Origin: Eutypa lata
Lineage: Eukaryota > Ascomycota > Sordariomycetes > Xylariales > Diatrypaceae
NCBI GenBank assembly: GCA_022661535.1
Contig: JAKULF010000013.1
Span: 1,054,001 to 1,118,000 of the forward strand
DNA length: 64,000 nucleotides
Direction: 5' to 3'
The notes below the pieces were generated by a model. It worked only from the letters and a program-made list of their open reading frames with translations. It searched no databases and had not been told where the DNA came from. Positions 46,284 through 57,394 of the stretch are shown one piece after another (position 1 is the stretch's first letter; every line of letters begins with the position of its first letter). A program made the position numbers and the translations under genes.

Positions 46284-47806
46284 ATGGCACCAAAAGTCCT
46301 CATCGCGGCTTGCTTTGGCATTGCCGTCCAGGCATTGGCTTTTGATGGTCGGCCACCAAAGCCCACCGACAGCAGCATACCCAGTCCGACTCGGGAATTT
46401 CCCAGCCATATCACGGTCCCGCCTAGTGCATTTGAATTGGCGAAGAGACAAGAGGGCCAGACGGTTCTCGTAGGACCTGATAACACCTGCGGTTATATCG
46501 ATGGTCGAGGTGGTGGGTGCCTATCATACACCATATTATTCCGGATGTTCATATAGCTAACCGTATGATGTAGGCGCCGTATATAGCTGCAATGATATCT
46601 TCGGAACCTGTGCTTTCGTCACCTCTGCCGGCATTGGAGCCGTCGCGTGTTGTAGTGGGGATGACTGCGGCATAAGGGTCGCCTGTATGGATTACGAAGA
46701 TGTCTTGTCTAGCTCGTGTGACTACGGCTGTCTGCAAGATACATTTACCGTCAAATGGTACTTGCTATTAATCCAGAGGCTTGTTTACGTTCATTCTTTG
46801 CTAACGCTTGTCTAGCACGGATATGACTTATCCGTACTGCGGCACTGTATCATTTTTCGACGGTGTCATGGACTATTACTGTGACTCTCTTAGCGGTTCC
46901 GATATACAGAGCGCAGACACTACTTACAGCGGTGAGACCGACGGGAGGACTTTCACCCCGGTCGTAGTCACCCTGGATTCGGATACGAACACAGACACGG
47001 GCGTCGATACCGACACCGACACCAACACAGGATCAAGGACAGCAACCTCTGACGACGAAGACGCAGACTCGGCAACTACGGACCCCACCGACGCGTCAAC
47101 ACCGACGGGGACTAACGAATCTGACGTTGCATCATCGAGCTCGAGTGCCGGTGCGCCCTCCCCCAGCGGAGGATCCTCGACCAACACGGGTGCCATCGTC
47201 GGCGGTGTCGTCGGAGGCGTTGGTGGGATCGCCTTGATCGCTCTTGTCGCATTCCTCCTGATCCGGCGCAACAAGAAGAAGAACTTGCAGCAACAACAAC
47301 AACAACAATTGCAACAACCCCCGCAGCAGCCAGGCGGCTACCCCCCAATGCAACAGCAGCAACCCCTCGGACCCCAAGGTCCAGCCCCGGGACATCAATC
47401 TGTCTACAACCCGGGGTACCCGCCGCAGCAACAGCAGCAATACGGCATGCAACCGCCACAGCAGGGTGCCTTGCCGCCCGGCTACTACCATCAGGACCCG
47501 AACAAGCCCGGCGGTTTCGTCGCCATGGCGCCTGCTGCGGCCGGGGTCCCCGATCGCAACGACTCGACGAGTCCCGTCTCCCAGGTGGGTGGTGGTGATA
47601 ACAGGGCGAGCATGCAACCCTCCAGCCCGACTTCGACGGTCCACTCGAGCTACCCGCCGAGCCAGTACGGCCAGCCACCGCAACAGCAAAGTTACCCTTC
47701 AGGTGTCCCTCCCACGGTCCATGAGGCGGGCAGCAATGTCGTCGGTCATAACAACTGGAACGATAACCACCATGGGCAGTTCCATGAGCTACCGGGGAGG
47801 GATTAG
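46284..47806 (+). CDS. Single-pass cell-surface protein with Cys-rich ectodomain
   Basis: Exons 46284-46512, 46574-46757 and 46816-47806 give 467 codons; both introns have clear CTAAC branch sites. Residues 1-19 are a signal peptide. Residues 68-160 form a Cys-rich ectodomain with at least twelve Cys (NTCGYIDG, VACCSGDDCG, SSCDYGC, YPYCGTV). A Ser/Thr/Asp-rich stalk (about 185-262), probably O-glycosylated, leads to one membrane helix at about 264-288 with small-residue GxxxG-like packing (IVGGVVGGVGG), a basic stop RRNKKK, and a Gln/Pro/Tyr-rich cytoplasmic tail. The layout resembles fungal cell-wall stress sensors of the Wsc/Mid2 kind, but no WSC domain signature was recognised. Role unknown; sensor or adhesin are inferences. 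Confidence 0.85.
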
Positions 47807-48813
47807 ATAGGTCTGAGGTTGGGAGTGGGGGATGTCGAGTAGGACTTTGAGTGAGGAGGCCTCCCTTTTCGTGGTGGGGGTCGTTACCTAGAGATCGTGT
47901 TATCAAGTAAGTAACCTTGAAATTGTGTTTTCTGCATAGGTACGGTACGGCACGTCGGCAAAGTCTGGTACGGGATTGTAATTGGAACGCGCATTTTCAT
48001 CGGAGTTCACTACTACCACTATAATGAGACGGTATATAGCATAAATAAGGTCGTATTTTTCTACACGGTGTGTGTCCGTTGCGCGTCAAGTATCGTCACT
48101 TCCCTTGCTTCTTCTAGGCATCATTGATCCTGATTAGTTGTAGATAGTCGCGTAAGTTCTAGATCATCAAAAACAAAAACTTGAAGTTACGGTGATGATG
48201 GCATCTTCTTATATTATAAAGTACTCTGAGAGGTCGGATAGGCGAATGCGAGCGAAGTGTGCATCAGCCTCAAGACGTTATGTTATGTCATGTCAATCCT
48301 GTGACGATGATCTCTCCACAGCCTCACAGCCTCAAAAGCTTAAGCGAATGCGAAAGTGGAGATATCCCGGGGATCTACCCAATCAGAGGAGGCAATCCCG
48401 CCTAAACGGTCCCGGCATATATAATAGGGGCTATAATTGACCACGTTCTATGCAGAGTACTTTTTTGAAGGCTATGACCTGAATATATAGTTGGTTTCGA
48501 CTAGGTATACATTCTGATTGCTAGAGTTCCAAACTGGATGTGATCTTATTATGGCCAATTACTTAACTTATATAGGAAATAACTCATAAGGGCTGTGCAA
48601 TCAATCCCCCATCATGGCAGAGAGACTGAATATTGGTAGTCGTGAAGAGGTTGAAGATCAAAGCGAGAAGGTAGCATATATAAACAGGCTTGCTACTAAT
48701 CCAAAGTCTCATCAAAATTCTTACATAGTTCTTACTATCCTAATCTCTTTTGCCTCATCATAACTCACTAAATAACCTTGCTCAAAGTAAAAACAAAGAG
48801 CACCTTCACCATC
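47807..48813. other. Intergenic, promoter of the DHA2 transporter
   Basis: 1 kb between two same-strand genes. No gene or strong element was seen. Confidence 0.4.
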
Positions 48814-51149
48814 ATGATAATTACATACTTAATCAACGCTTCGAAAAAGGCATTTAGTTCGGACCAGAGCAAGAAAGAGGAGGCAAAGAATGACGAGAAG
48901 AAGCCTCCTACGCCGTGCTCACACAGGACCATTGCCGCCGCCCCAGACGAGACCTACGAGCCAGCAGGACCATGTCTGGAATGCAAAGCTGAGAAGCGAG
49001 CCGCTAGGAACTATCGAACAAGAATAATACTAGGCCTGATTCTCCCTTACGCACTTCAGGCACTCGATGTCACGATGTAAACCTCTCTTTCCTCCAAGCT
49101 CGTAAATGCAATACTAACACCATATCCCACACAGCGTTGCAAGCGCCCTGCCCTGGATCGCCGCAGACTTTGGTACGTACACACCATGGACTTCTCTCAC
49201 TCCCTTCCACCTCTCTCACGCCTAGACTAACACATTCAATTCCTACAGGCAAACTATCCCAACAAAACTGGATCGTCTCCGTCTTCAACCTAACGTCCGC
49301 CTGCTTCATCCCCTTCTGGGGGACGACCGCCGACGTCTTCGGCCGGCACTGGGCCCTCCAATCATCCCTCATCCTGATGCTAATCGGCAGCGCGCTCTGC
49401 ACGGGCGCGCCCCTAACCGCGTACGGGGTCCTCCTGCTCGGGCGCGCCCTCCAGGGCGCCGCGTGCGCGGGCCTCGCCGTCGTCGTCCGCGTCGTCATGG
49501 CCGACAAGGTCTCGCTGAAGGAGAACGCGCGCAACTGGACCATCTTCGCCCTCACGGGCGGGTCGTGCTACGGGCTCGGCCCCGTCGTGGGAGGCTACCT
49601 GACCAACGTCCACTGGCGCTGGTGCTTCGCCATCAACCTGCCCATCGCGGTCCTCGGCGTCCTCGTCGTGTTTTTCGTGCTGCGCCGGGATCTGCTCGGT
49701 CCCCAGCCCGTCGAGATCGTGGGTGTAGAAGGGGCGCGGGTGCGCGTCGAGGATGTGGGGAGGCGGACGCGCTTCGTGGCCCGGCTGAAGAGTATTGATT
49801 TCGGGGGCCAGGCGCTCTTCCTGGTTGGATTTGCGCTGCTTATTCTCGCTTTTACCTGGGCGGGTACTACGTACCAGTGGAGTCACCCGGCTATCATCGT
49901 GCCTCTTGTTGTTGGCGCGCTTGTCGCTGGTGGTTGGATGTGGTGGGAGTATTCCATGTCTCCGGATCGTGCCCTCGGGAGGAGGCTGTACTTCCAGAAG
50001 CCCATGCTGTCCTGGAAGTTGCTGCAGGACCGCAACATCAGTCTGCTGTTCTACATCAACTTCGCTACGGGCATGGCTATGTACGCTGTGAGTGGAGAGT
50101 GGTATCTTAAGAGGCGGCGAGTTTTTTCGCTAATTATTCTTATAGGTTCTCTATTTCGTCAGTATATACTTCACCGTGGTCATGGTATGTACCTCTCTCT
50201 TTTCCCATGGTTCTGTAAAAGACAAAAACCTTGCTAATTCGCGTTTGTTCAGCACTACGACGCAAGTGATGCAGGCGTACAATTATTATACTACACACCA
50301 GGTCTCGCAGGTATGTGTTTCCCATCATCACCCTAGATTCTTAATACAAATGAGACTAACAAGCTCAAAAGCCGGTGCCTACCTTTCCATGCTCTTCTGC
50401 AACACGTGGCCGCGCCAGACCTTCCTCCCGCTATTCCTCGGCTCACTTTCCGAGGCCATCGGCGTGGGTCTGATGGCATGGGCGCTGTACTTCGAGAAAA
50501 AGGGCACCATCTTCGCCATGATGGCAGTTACGGGTGCCGGGACGGGTCTGCGCATGCTCCCCGGAAGCCTCCACGCCATCGGCTTCTTCCCGGATCACGT
50601 CGCTACCGTCGTCTCGCTGATGGCTGTCGCTATGCCGTTTGGCGGCACACTGGCACTCACCATCATGTCTACCGTTTTTAATAATACGAGCGGAGCGGCG
50701 AATGGGCTCGAGTCGGTGGATTTTGATGACCCTGTCGCTGCTAAGGTATGTTGATCCCCCTTTTCTTTTCTGAAATGGACCTTAGAACTTGAACTAATAG
50801 CTCAATAGAATGGTGTCACTTGGGCTTTCGTATCGCTGGTGCCGTTCATGGTAATAGTAAGTCAAGTGCCTAATTAACTGGCTTGCGTCTGAAATGAAGC
50901 TCAGCTAACATTTCCCCTGCATAGTGTGTCCTCGCTTCGGCTTGTCTAGGAAATGTGACTATCTTGAAGGAAGGCGGAGAATCCAGCGGCAGTGATAGCA
51001 CCACAAGTGACGATACTAGGAACGACGTGAAGTTGATGCGTGGAAGCTACTTGCTGGCGTTACTCGGGGGCGAAGGATCGCGGCAGACGAAGATAAATGA
51101 CGGACATGAGATGCAGTCGGCCTCCGAGACGACAAGAATATATCCTTAA
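48814..51149 (+). CDS. Major facilitator transporter, DHA2 (14-helix) type
   Basis: Eight exons (48814-49076, 49135-49172, 49249-50087, 50146-50184, 50253-50310, 50372-50745, 50809-50856, 50925-51149) give 627 codons. A hydrophilic N-terminus of about 70 residues precedes the first helix (GLILPYALQALDVTI). The loop 2-3 signature reads GTTADVFGRHWALQSS and the helix 5 motif C GGSCYGLGPVVGG, both typical of drug:H+ antiporter-2 proteins; about 14 membrane helices are expected. It should export small toxic compounds or siderophore-like molecules at the plasma membrane by proton antiport; the substrate is unknown. A Zn2Cys6 regulator gene lies 630 bp downstream on the same strand. All exon joins keep phase, and no lesion was found, so the gene looks intact. 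Confidence 0.92.
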
Positions 51150-51775
51150 GTCGTCTTATGGAGTAGCTTGTAATTGGAGGAGATGCACTCAGTCTGAAGT
51201 AGAAAATAAAGGCCGAATCTAGCAAGCGAAAATGAAGTAAAATATGCTTCTTTATTACTCACGATAATATAGTTTGGTAGCTAGTGCTGTGTGGCCAACC
51301 CGCGAATGACATTGATTTCCGAGGTGATCTTGCAACACACCTTACATTGTGGATTCAATGGAATCAGTCCCTTTACGCACGACACATAGTGTAGTAACTT
51401 CACGAGTATATGATACAAGGTCTTATAACGTAATGTCATTACTTATATGAGGTAGCCCCATGATTGCATGAACTACCTGTTCAAATAGATGGTTTCAGTT
51501 CGACGGGAAATGGCGAAAGATTTTATAACTCAAGGGATTTATTGTGAAAGATCTCCTTGCAATGAAGTGGAACCGTTATCTAGGAAAAGAACATATTGCA
51601 CAACTATACTTCGTATAACAGTTGGTATAATTGGAGATATATCAAGATACACCAAGGTTGTTTACGGTTAGGTTGTTACCATTATCGTGATAGCGTGTAT
51701 TTCAACTACAGCCCTCCTCAATTACTTCATCTCATGCTGCCATGAACGCCTGCATCAGCATCCGTATATTCAAGA
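51150..51775. promoter_or_regulatory. Intergenic upstream of the Zn2Cys6 gene
   Basis: 626 bp, A+T-rich; presumably the regulator's promoter. Nothing else seen. Confidence 0.4.
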
Positions 51776-54077
51776 ATGGATAGGGTTCGAAATCGGTCTT
51801 TCGTTGCCTGCTCTCGTTGCCACTCGCTCAAAGTCAAGTGCTCTGGAGGTAAGTCAATCAAAATAATCATCAGCAAATATAATAGCAACTGAATTATACT
51901 ACACCTAGAGACGCCCTGTAAAAGATGCTCTTCTACCCGGCGACAATGTGTCTATCCCATGCGAGATCATTACATCACTATTCCGGAGAGCCATATTCGT
52001 AAGCTGGAAGATGAAATCGCGTCACTAAAGAACGAACTATCGAAAGCAAGTTGCGATATGACAGGACACTCGCATACAAAACGACAAGGTCATGTCTCAA
52101 GACCTGGACAAGAACAGATAATCGAAAACTGTACGACCGAGCATTTCGTGTGGAAGCTGAGGTCACTATCTAAACCTGAATCTATCAATGACGCTTCACC
52201 TGGCGTCAGCATCAACACCCGTAGCATACAGGATGACACCAGAGCGAACCAGGCAAATCACACCTATACCCCCCTCAATTTCGACTCGATCTGTAAGTTA
52301 ACGATCAACATATACGACGGCCAAATTTCTTATGCTTTTCCTTTAGCTCCACGAATTTCATTGAGATTCCCATCCTACCCGCATGCTATACACTTATTTG
52401 AAGTCTTCTGTAGTAGCTTCGAGGAGTATCACTGGTTCCTGCGCAAATCTTTTCGTGACCGTCTGGAAAGCATGTACACCAACCCCTCTGCACAATCCAA
52501 GGATCGAAACTGGCTTTGCAAACTGTCGGTGCTTTTAGCCTTGGCGGAGTCCCTTAGCACTAGCTATGGAGATGCTTTGCAAAGGGGAACTAGCGTTCAA
52601 TACAACCCGCATCAACGAACATCGCTGTCCTCTCCACCGGGAGCAGAACTCTTCGATCAAGGCCTCCAGCTATTGCAAATCTCTTACGAGGAGCCTTGCA
52701 TTGAACAAGTCGAAGCGTTAAATTTGATAGTGAGCACCGGCCCCCTAGTATTATATAAGACTGTATTCTTTCGAAGATAGGCCCTGACATGCGGTACAAG
52801 GTCTTTTACTGTTTCAGTCTCAACCGCCGTAACACAGCATATATGTACGTTGGGCAAAGTATAAGGATTGCGGATCTGCTCCGCCTGGGTGTCCCACGCT
52901 CACAACCCGTTTGTAATGATGTATCGGATAACAGGATCATGAACGAACATAGAAAGAGGATATGGTGGACAACATATTGTTTAGATCTCATGGTTTGCAC
53001 AGAGATTGGCCTTACCCCTAGTCACGAGACGAACGAGAACGGGCTCGAATACCCCTCTGATGAGGCTGTCAAAGAAGTGGAGAACCAGTTTTTTGACGCT
53101 CAGTTGCTCAAAGCCCACGCAGAATTGTGTCAGGTTCGGGGCCAAGTGATTCGAACAGTCACAAACCAGTTCGAAATCAGCAGACTGGAGCATCCAAATG
53201 AGTTCTTCGGGCCCTTCCTAGAGAGGATTCGCAACTGGAGGGCTAAACTACCAGCGAACCTGTCATACACATTTGAACACGGCATTCCAGAGCCAATGCT
53301 GCGATCACCCTTAGTCAGGAGTATAGCATCGCTGTATCTCCGATATTATCAGGTATTAAGAAGAGATACATCCTAAAATTGACCCTATCTGATAACTATT
53401 CATAGTGCTTTGTCATCTTGATTCGCCCCCTATTTCTACGGGATTTGGCAGAGGCTTTGCGGAAGCGGCATACCCAGCAACCCAGTATAGAAACCGACCC
53501 CTCACCAGCTCATAAAGACATAGACCGGTTGAAGACCGAGTGCCTGCACATGGCACGATGCAATTCTAAGATCCTAGTGAGCCTATCACGATGTAGAAAA
53601 ATAGGTTCGTAACTATCAGCCCTTGTCCTAGGTGTTTCTCATCTAATCGTACTGGCTGTTACATTTAAAGCGAAATATGGATTCTGGGAATCCTTACACT
53701 TATTTTCTAGCCTTACCATCATTTGTCTAGCAAGGATCGGAGCGCAGTGGAAGAATGATAGTACAATCACAGATACCCTAGGTTCCCATACTGCTGCACA
53801 AGACCTTGAAACGTACCAGGATGCAAGAGTGGTCTTCCTGGATATGGCCACATCTGGGAACCCCGCTGCGAAGGACTTTGAGATCATGTTGACAGATATT
53901 GAAGAATTGATTAACGGCATCACTACACCGGGCCCGTTTCGATTCGAAGAAACTGAAGCTCTGTGGAATGCCGGTATTGGTAATCTAGGCATGATGGACG
54001 ACCAAGCCTTGTTTAATTTTACTTGGAACGACGTACCCGGCCTTCCTGGAGGGACAGATAATGTAACATTCAACTAG
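51776..54077 (+). CDS. Zn2Cys6 fungal transcription factor
   Basis: Six exons (51776-51848, 51909-52292, 52347-52729, 52801-53352, 53406-53604, 53671-54077) give 665 codons. The zinc binuclear cluster lies at residues 12-38: CSRC, six residues, C, five residues, C-x2-C, six residues, C. The first intron splits it between the third and fourth Cys, a common position in this class. A short coiled-coil dimerisation helix follows (HIRKLEDEIASLKNEL). The middle region contains the fungal_trans signature (FYCFSLNRRNTAYMYVG, then RKRIWWTTYCLDLMV). The acceptor for exon 4 is chosen because CTGAC precedes it and it restores the conserved join; a second acceptor 27 bp upstream is possible. The factor should bind CGG half-sites in the nucleus. 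It sits beside an oxidase/transporter pair whose shared promoter contains duplicated CGG elements. Confidence 0.9.
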
Positions 54078-54278
54078 CACACAACTATCAGGCGGGATTT
54101 GAATTTGAATTTGGCTTCACATGGGGTGGCTTCTACAAAAATAGGGATAAAGTAAAACTCTGCTCATAATCTACGTGCTTGTTTCTGGATATTCCTTCAC
54201 TTCAACAACCTCTTCACTTTCCAAGTTAAGGGACTCCCTATATTTATATCAAAAACCACTTGAGGCCAACACGTAATT
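54078..54278. other. Convergent spacer
   Basis: 200 bp between the regulator stop and the oxidase stop; both 3' UTRs must be short or overlap. Confidence 0.5.
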
Positions 54279-55807
54279 TCAAAGCTTGCTCCACGTCCAG
54301 GGCAATTTCCCCTGACCTGGAAGATGCTTCTGTCGCCAGCCCTGAAGATCAACCAGCTCTCTCACCGGCCAAGGATGGGGATTGTTGGGGTGATCTGGTC
54401 TCTTGCCAAATTTCCAGCTCCATAGATTAGCATAGTCCGAAGACAACTTCCCTTCTATAATGTCTGCCACGTACTTCCCAATCACAGGCAAGAACTTGAA
54501 CCCATGGTTGGCACCCACCGAAGCAACATACAGGTTTTTCGTTCTCGGATAGGGGCATATACGGAAATTGAGATCATGCGACATTCCATCCCTATACCAC
54601 GAGGTTCCGCGGTTAGTCTAGTTCTTTAGGTTCTTGAGTTCCCTAGCTAGAGGCGAGAGTTCTTTCCGAATTGGCAGAAGTCACTTACCAGCACATGCGA
54701 GTGGTCACCCAGGGCTTGTCTGCCAGCTCTGGGATCATCTCGCCGAGGAAGGTTCGCAGCTCTTCCTCTATCTCCTTGGGGATACCATCGTGGGGGTGGT
54801 CACCGTGGGACACGCCCACAGATGCCCCAGGGAACTGCTCGTTCTTGTAGTTCGTAACAAAGCGGCAACTGCAGAGCTTCAGCAGCCGGTTCTCATCCGG
54901 TGGGAAGATGATCCCTAGAGATGGTGATGATGATGATGTCAACGATGATGTCTTTGACGAGCCTTGGTTGTTGACCAGACTTACCTTGTTCGAAATCATC
55001 GATGATCAGAATGTCCTTGTATTTATCTGCTTCCTCTGGAGTGAGCTCGATAACAGCAACGGCTGACGCCGAGGCTTCCACCTCGTCCTTTGCCTCTACC
55101 AGGGCTGCGATCTGTGCGCCTGCTGATAGGATGATGACATCGGCCTGATGGTAAGCGCCGTCTGCCGTGAAGGCTCCGGTGCATGTGCCATCCTGGCTAT
55201 ACGAGAGCTTAATCACTTGGCCAGCCTTGCCGCAAATATATTTCACGCCATTTGCTTCTGCCGCCTTCGCCATTCGTAGAAGGGCCTCACCCGACGCAGC
55301 CTACAATTATTCCTCGTTTAGCTGCTGTTGATAGCCAAGATGACGAATTAGACAGGCTTCTCAACTTACCCATCCAGCATTGGGACTCCACAGGTTGACC
55401 CAACCCGGGAAGTCCCCAGTGAAAGCAGGCCACTGCTTCTTGATGTCATCTACGGACAGATAGCGAACCCCGTCTCTCTTCTCCTTCTTGGCTAATTCAT
55501 ACGCTTGCCTGAGCCAATCGACAGTCATGTCATGTCCGGACATAATCCAACCCGTCTTTCGAAACAGCTTGGCGAAGATGGAAGTCGGGGATGTCCAGGC
55601 TTCCATAGCTTCCCGACCGAGCTTGGTATACAATGGGTTCGGGTAGTCGAATCGAATCACCTTGTTCAAGTCGGTGGCCGCGGCATCTGTTGAGGGCGCA
55701 GTGAAACGGTCCAGGACCGTCACTGACGAATACCCCCGCTGGGCGAGATGGAAAGCTGTGGATGTGCCGAAGGCACCGCCGCCAACGATCAACACTGGTC
55801 TCGACAT
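54279..55807 (-). CDS. Peroxisomal FAD-dependent amadoriase/saccharopine-oxidase-type enzyme
   Basis: Four exons (55807-55370, 55300-54985, 54914-54689, 54591-54279) give 430 codons, the size of fructosyl amino acid oxidases. The dinucleotide-binding motif VLIVGGGAFGTSTAFHLAQRG lies at residues 5-25. The family stretch DLNKVIRFDYPNPLY follows. RMCW around Cys326 corresponds to the Cys that carries FAD covalently in the sarcosine oxidase/amadoriase family. GANHGFKFLPVIGKYVADII is the late FAD-contact block. The protein ends SKL, a canonical type 1 peroxisomal signal. It should oxidise a secondary amine with O2, giving an aldehyde or sugar osone, an amine and H2O2. The substrate (fructosyl amino acid, saccharopine or another opine-like amine) cannot be decided from sequence. 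It is flanked by a Zn2Cys6 regulator and, divergently, a transporter relic. Confidence 0.92.
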
Positions 55808-55999
55808 ATTGCGATACGTTTAAAGTCAGACGGATACAATAAAGGGGTGCTGAGCTGAGGTTGAGGAAATCGACATGTACGACGAAATGATTCTTGTTGT
55901 TATATTATATGCTGTTACTATTTCATCCCCACAAGAGAGTAATCCTTTTGTCTCCTTTGTTAAAGACGATCCTGAAAGTGGGACTATAGTCGGCGCAAC

Positions 56000-56021
56000 C
56001 GGTGGGTCGCCGATGTTGCCG
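56000..56021 (+). promoter_or_regulatory. CGG-N7-CCG-N6-CCG element, copy 1
   Basis: 22-bp element about 190 bp upstream of the oxidase start. It shares 18 of 22 bases with copy 2. An inverted CGG/CCG pair with seven bases between fits the kind of site recognised by Zn2Cys6 dimers. Confidence 0.6.
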
Positions 56022-56186
56022 TTGCTGCAGGTCAGGGATGGAGGGACCAGTGGAGTCGAGCAGTTACTTATCAGTCTAATTAGCGGAAAATGGCAGAACA
56101 AGTAGAAGTTCTTTCCTATATTCAACATAAAATACTCTTAGACTCTTATGTTAGGGTTTGCCGAGATATACCCAAGTCAGCGTAAG

Positions 56187-56208
56187 CGGTGGGACGCCGA
56201 CACTGCCG
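56187..56208 (+). promoter_or_regulatory. CGG-N7-CCG-N6-CCG element, copy 2
   Basis: Second copy, same orientation, 187 bp from copy 1 and about 470 bp upstream of the transporter relic's ATG. The CGG, CCG and CCG triplets are all conserved; the four differences fall in the spacers. Confidence 0.6.
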
Positions 56209-56677
56209 TCCATCACTATAGTCCCAAAAACGCGGAGAAGTTGACGAGGTCTCCAGCTTTATCAACCCCGGCCCCTCTTATTTATGTACTTATGGATCAT
56301 GAACAGGGTTTCCCCAGATTCCTAGACTGGTGCAGTGGCGATCGATAGTTTTGAGTCCTACATATGTATCTCTATAGCTAAGGGGATACATTCATATCTG
56401 ATGTACTTCGTATGCAATCTAAGTTGGGGGCGCCTATCAACTCTGCGATGTTTCGCTATCTCTCTCATCTTGTTTCTTCTACGGTTGACTAGGTAGGTCA
56501 ATAAAGAGCCAGCTGTATATCTTTCAAACCAAGTCATGGGAATGTGTTGGAAACGACTAATCCATCTAGGAGATATAAAAGACTCTTTGGCATTTGCTTT
56601 AATATGATGACTGTGGACGGCACCGCTTCTTTTCACTCGCTAATAAACACGTCGCTCTCTCATATTCCACCTTCACA

Positions 56678-57286
56678 ATGACAGACAATAATGTGGTTGA
56701 CTATAAGATGTCCAAACTAGGAAGCCGCCCTTCTGCCAACTTCGAAGTCGAAGAGGGCACTATGGCTGAGACGTATTATCTTCCTCCTCTGCTCCAGGAT
56801 CTGTCACCAGAGGAGGTCAGGACTCTTGAGAAAAGCTCTTGCGTAAGATGGTCATGCGCTTAATGCCCACCTTGATAATCATCTATGTCATGAACTATCT
56901 AGACAGGAATGCTATTTGAGCAGCGCGGCTTGCAGGTTTGGAAGAAGACTTGGGACTTCATGGCTATCACTTCCAGGCATGGATTATACACGACTGGCGT
57001 CTGTATCTTTCTACCCGGTTCCACACTAACATTTGGACGTAGACAAGTGTATCAATTCTTTTCGTTGGTTATATCCTAATACAGGTCTCTATAATCTGTT
57101 CCTTAACAGGATCGGATTACCTGCTATATACCTGTCAACTTGTATGATAATCTGGGTAAGTCTACAGTCCGGCCTCTGACCCGATTCCCCTTATCTCCTG
57201 ACAGAGATATCATCGCTTAAGGTGTCCTCTGTACTTGTAATGGGGCTGTAAAGGCCTCGCTTTCGCTTCCGGCTGCCTATTATAAC
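56678..57286 (+). pseudogene. Decayed DAL5/allantoate-permease-like MFS transporter, truncated
   Basis: Starts with an intact ATG and an N-terminal tail (LSPEEVRTLEK) typical of anion:cation symporters. Lesions: a one-base frameshift near 56833 (the expected frame continues KLLRKMVMRLMP... to MNYLDRNAI), an in-frame TGA at 56917-56919 right after RNAI, an intron starting GC (CAG then GCATGG) instead of GT, and a second frameshift around 57090 between GYILIQV and the frame encoding NRIGLPAIYLSTCMIIW. After another intron-like stretch (GTAAGT to ACAG) only a degraded trace of the next helix remains (a frame containing GVLCTCNGAVK). It then stops at the 27-bp tandem repeats. Fewer than five of the expected twelve helices are left. 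Before decay it probably imported an organic anion or amine-derived compound; functional link to the neighbouring oxidase is inference. Confidence 0.85.
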
Positions 57287-57394
57287 AACATCCGGCGATC
57301 CTTGTTCCGAATTAACATCCGACGATCGCTGTTCTGACTTGAACTCCGACGATCCTTGTTCTAAATCGAAATCCGGCGATCCTCCCCTTAAATC
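57287..57394. repeat. 27-bp tandem repeat, four copies
   Basis: Units at 57287-57313, 57314-57340, 57341-57367 and 57368-57394, each with a core TCCGRCGATC. Divergence is mostly transitions. On the minus strand the repeats sit in one open frame giving a nine-residue period with the pattern xSEQGSPDV or close variants, followed by the basic SRKRKRG. There are no spacers, so this is not a CRISPR array. Confidence 0.9.

Larger units (their letters stand above)
55808..56677. promoter_or_regulatory. Divergent promoter region, oxidase / transporter
   Basis: 870 bp between the oxidase start and the start of the DAL5-like transporter relic. It contains two copies of a 22-bp CGG-based element and ACTATAGT words flanking them (55983-55990 and 56214-56221). 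The arrangement suggests coordinate control of both genes. Confidence 0.65.

Noticed and set aside
47112..47906. 264-codon minus-strand frame over the surface-protein gene
   Set aside because: Antisense shadow of a Gln/Pro-rich coding exon; no domain.
56839..56906. Intron explanation for the first transporter frameshift (GTAAGA donor)
   Set aside because: It would remove the conserved first membrane helix and NYLDR, which are well preserved in the shifted frame; a one-base deletion is simpler.
48814..57286. Secondary-metabolite gene cluster
   Set aside because: A transporter and a Zn2Cys6 factor are present, but no polyketide synthase, peptide synthetase, terpene synthase or other backbone gene is in the window.
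57287..57394. CRISPR-like array
   Set aside because: Repeats are contiguous without spacers, and the genome is eukaryotic.
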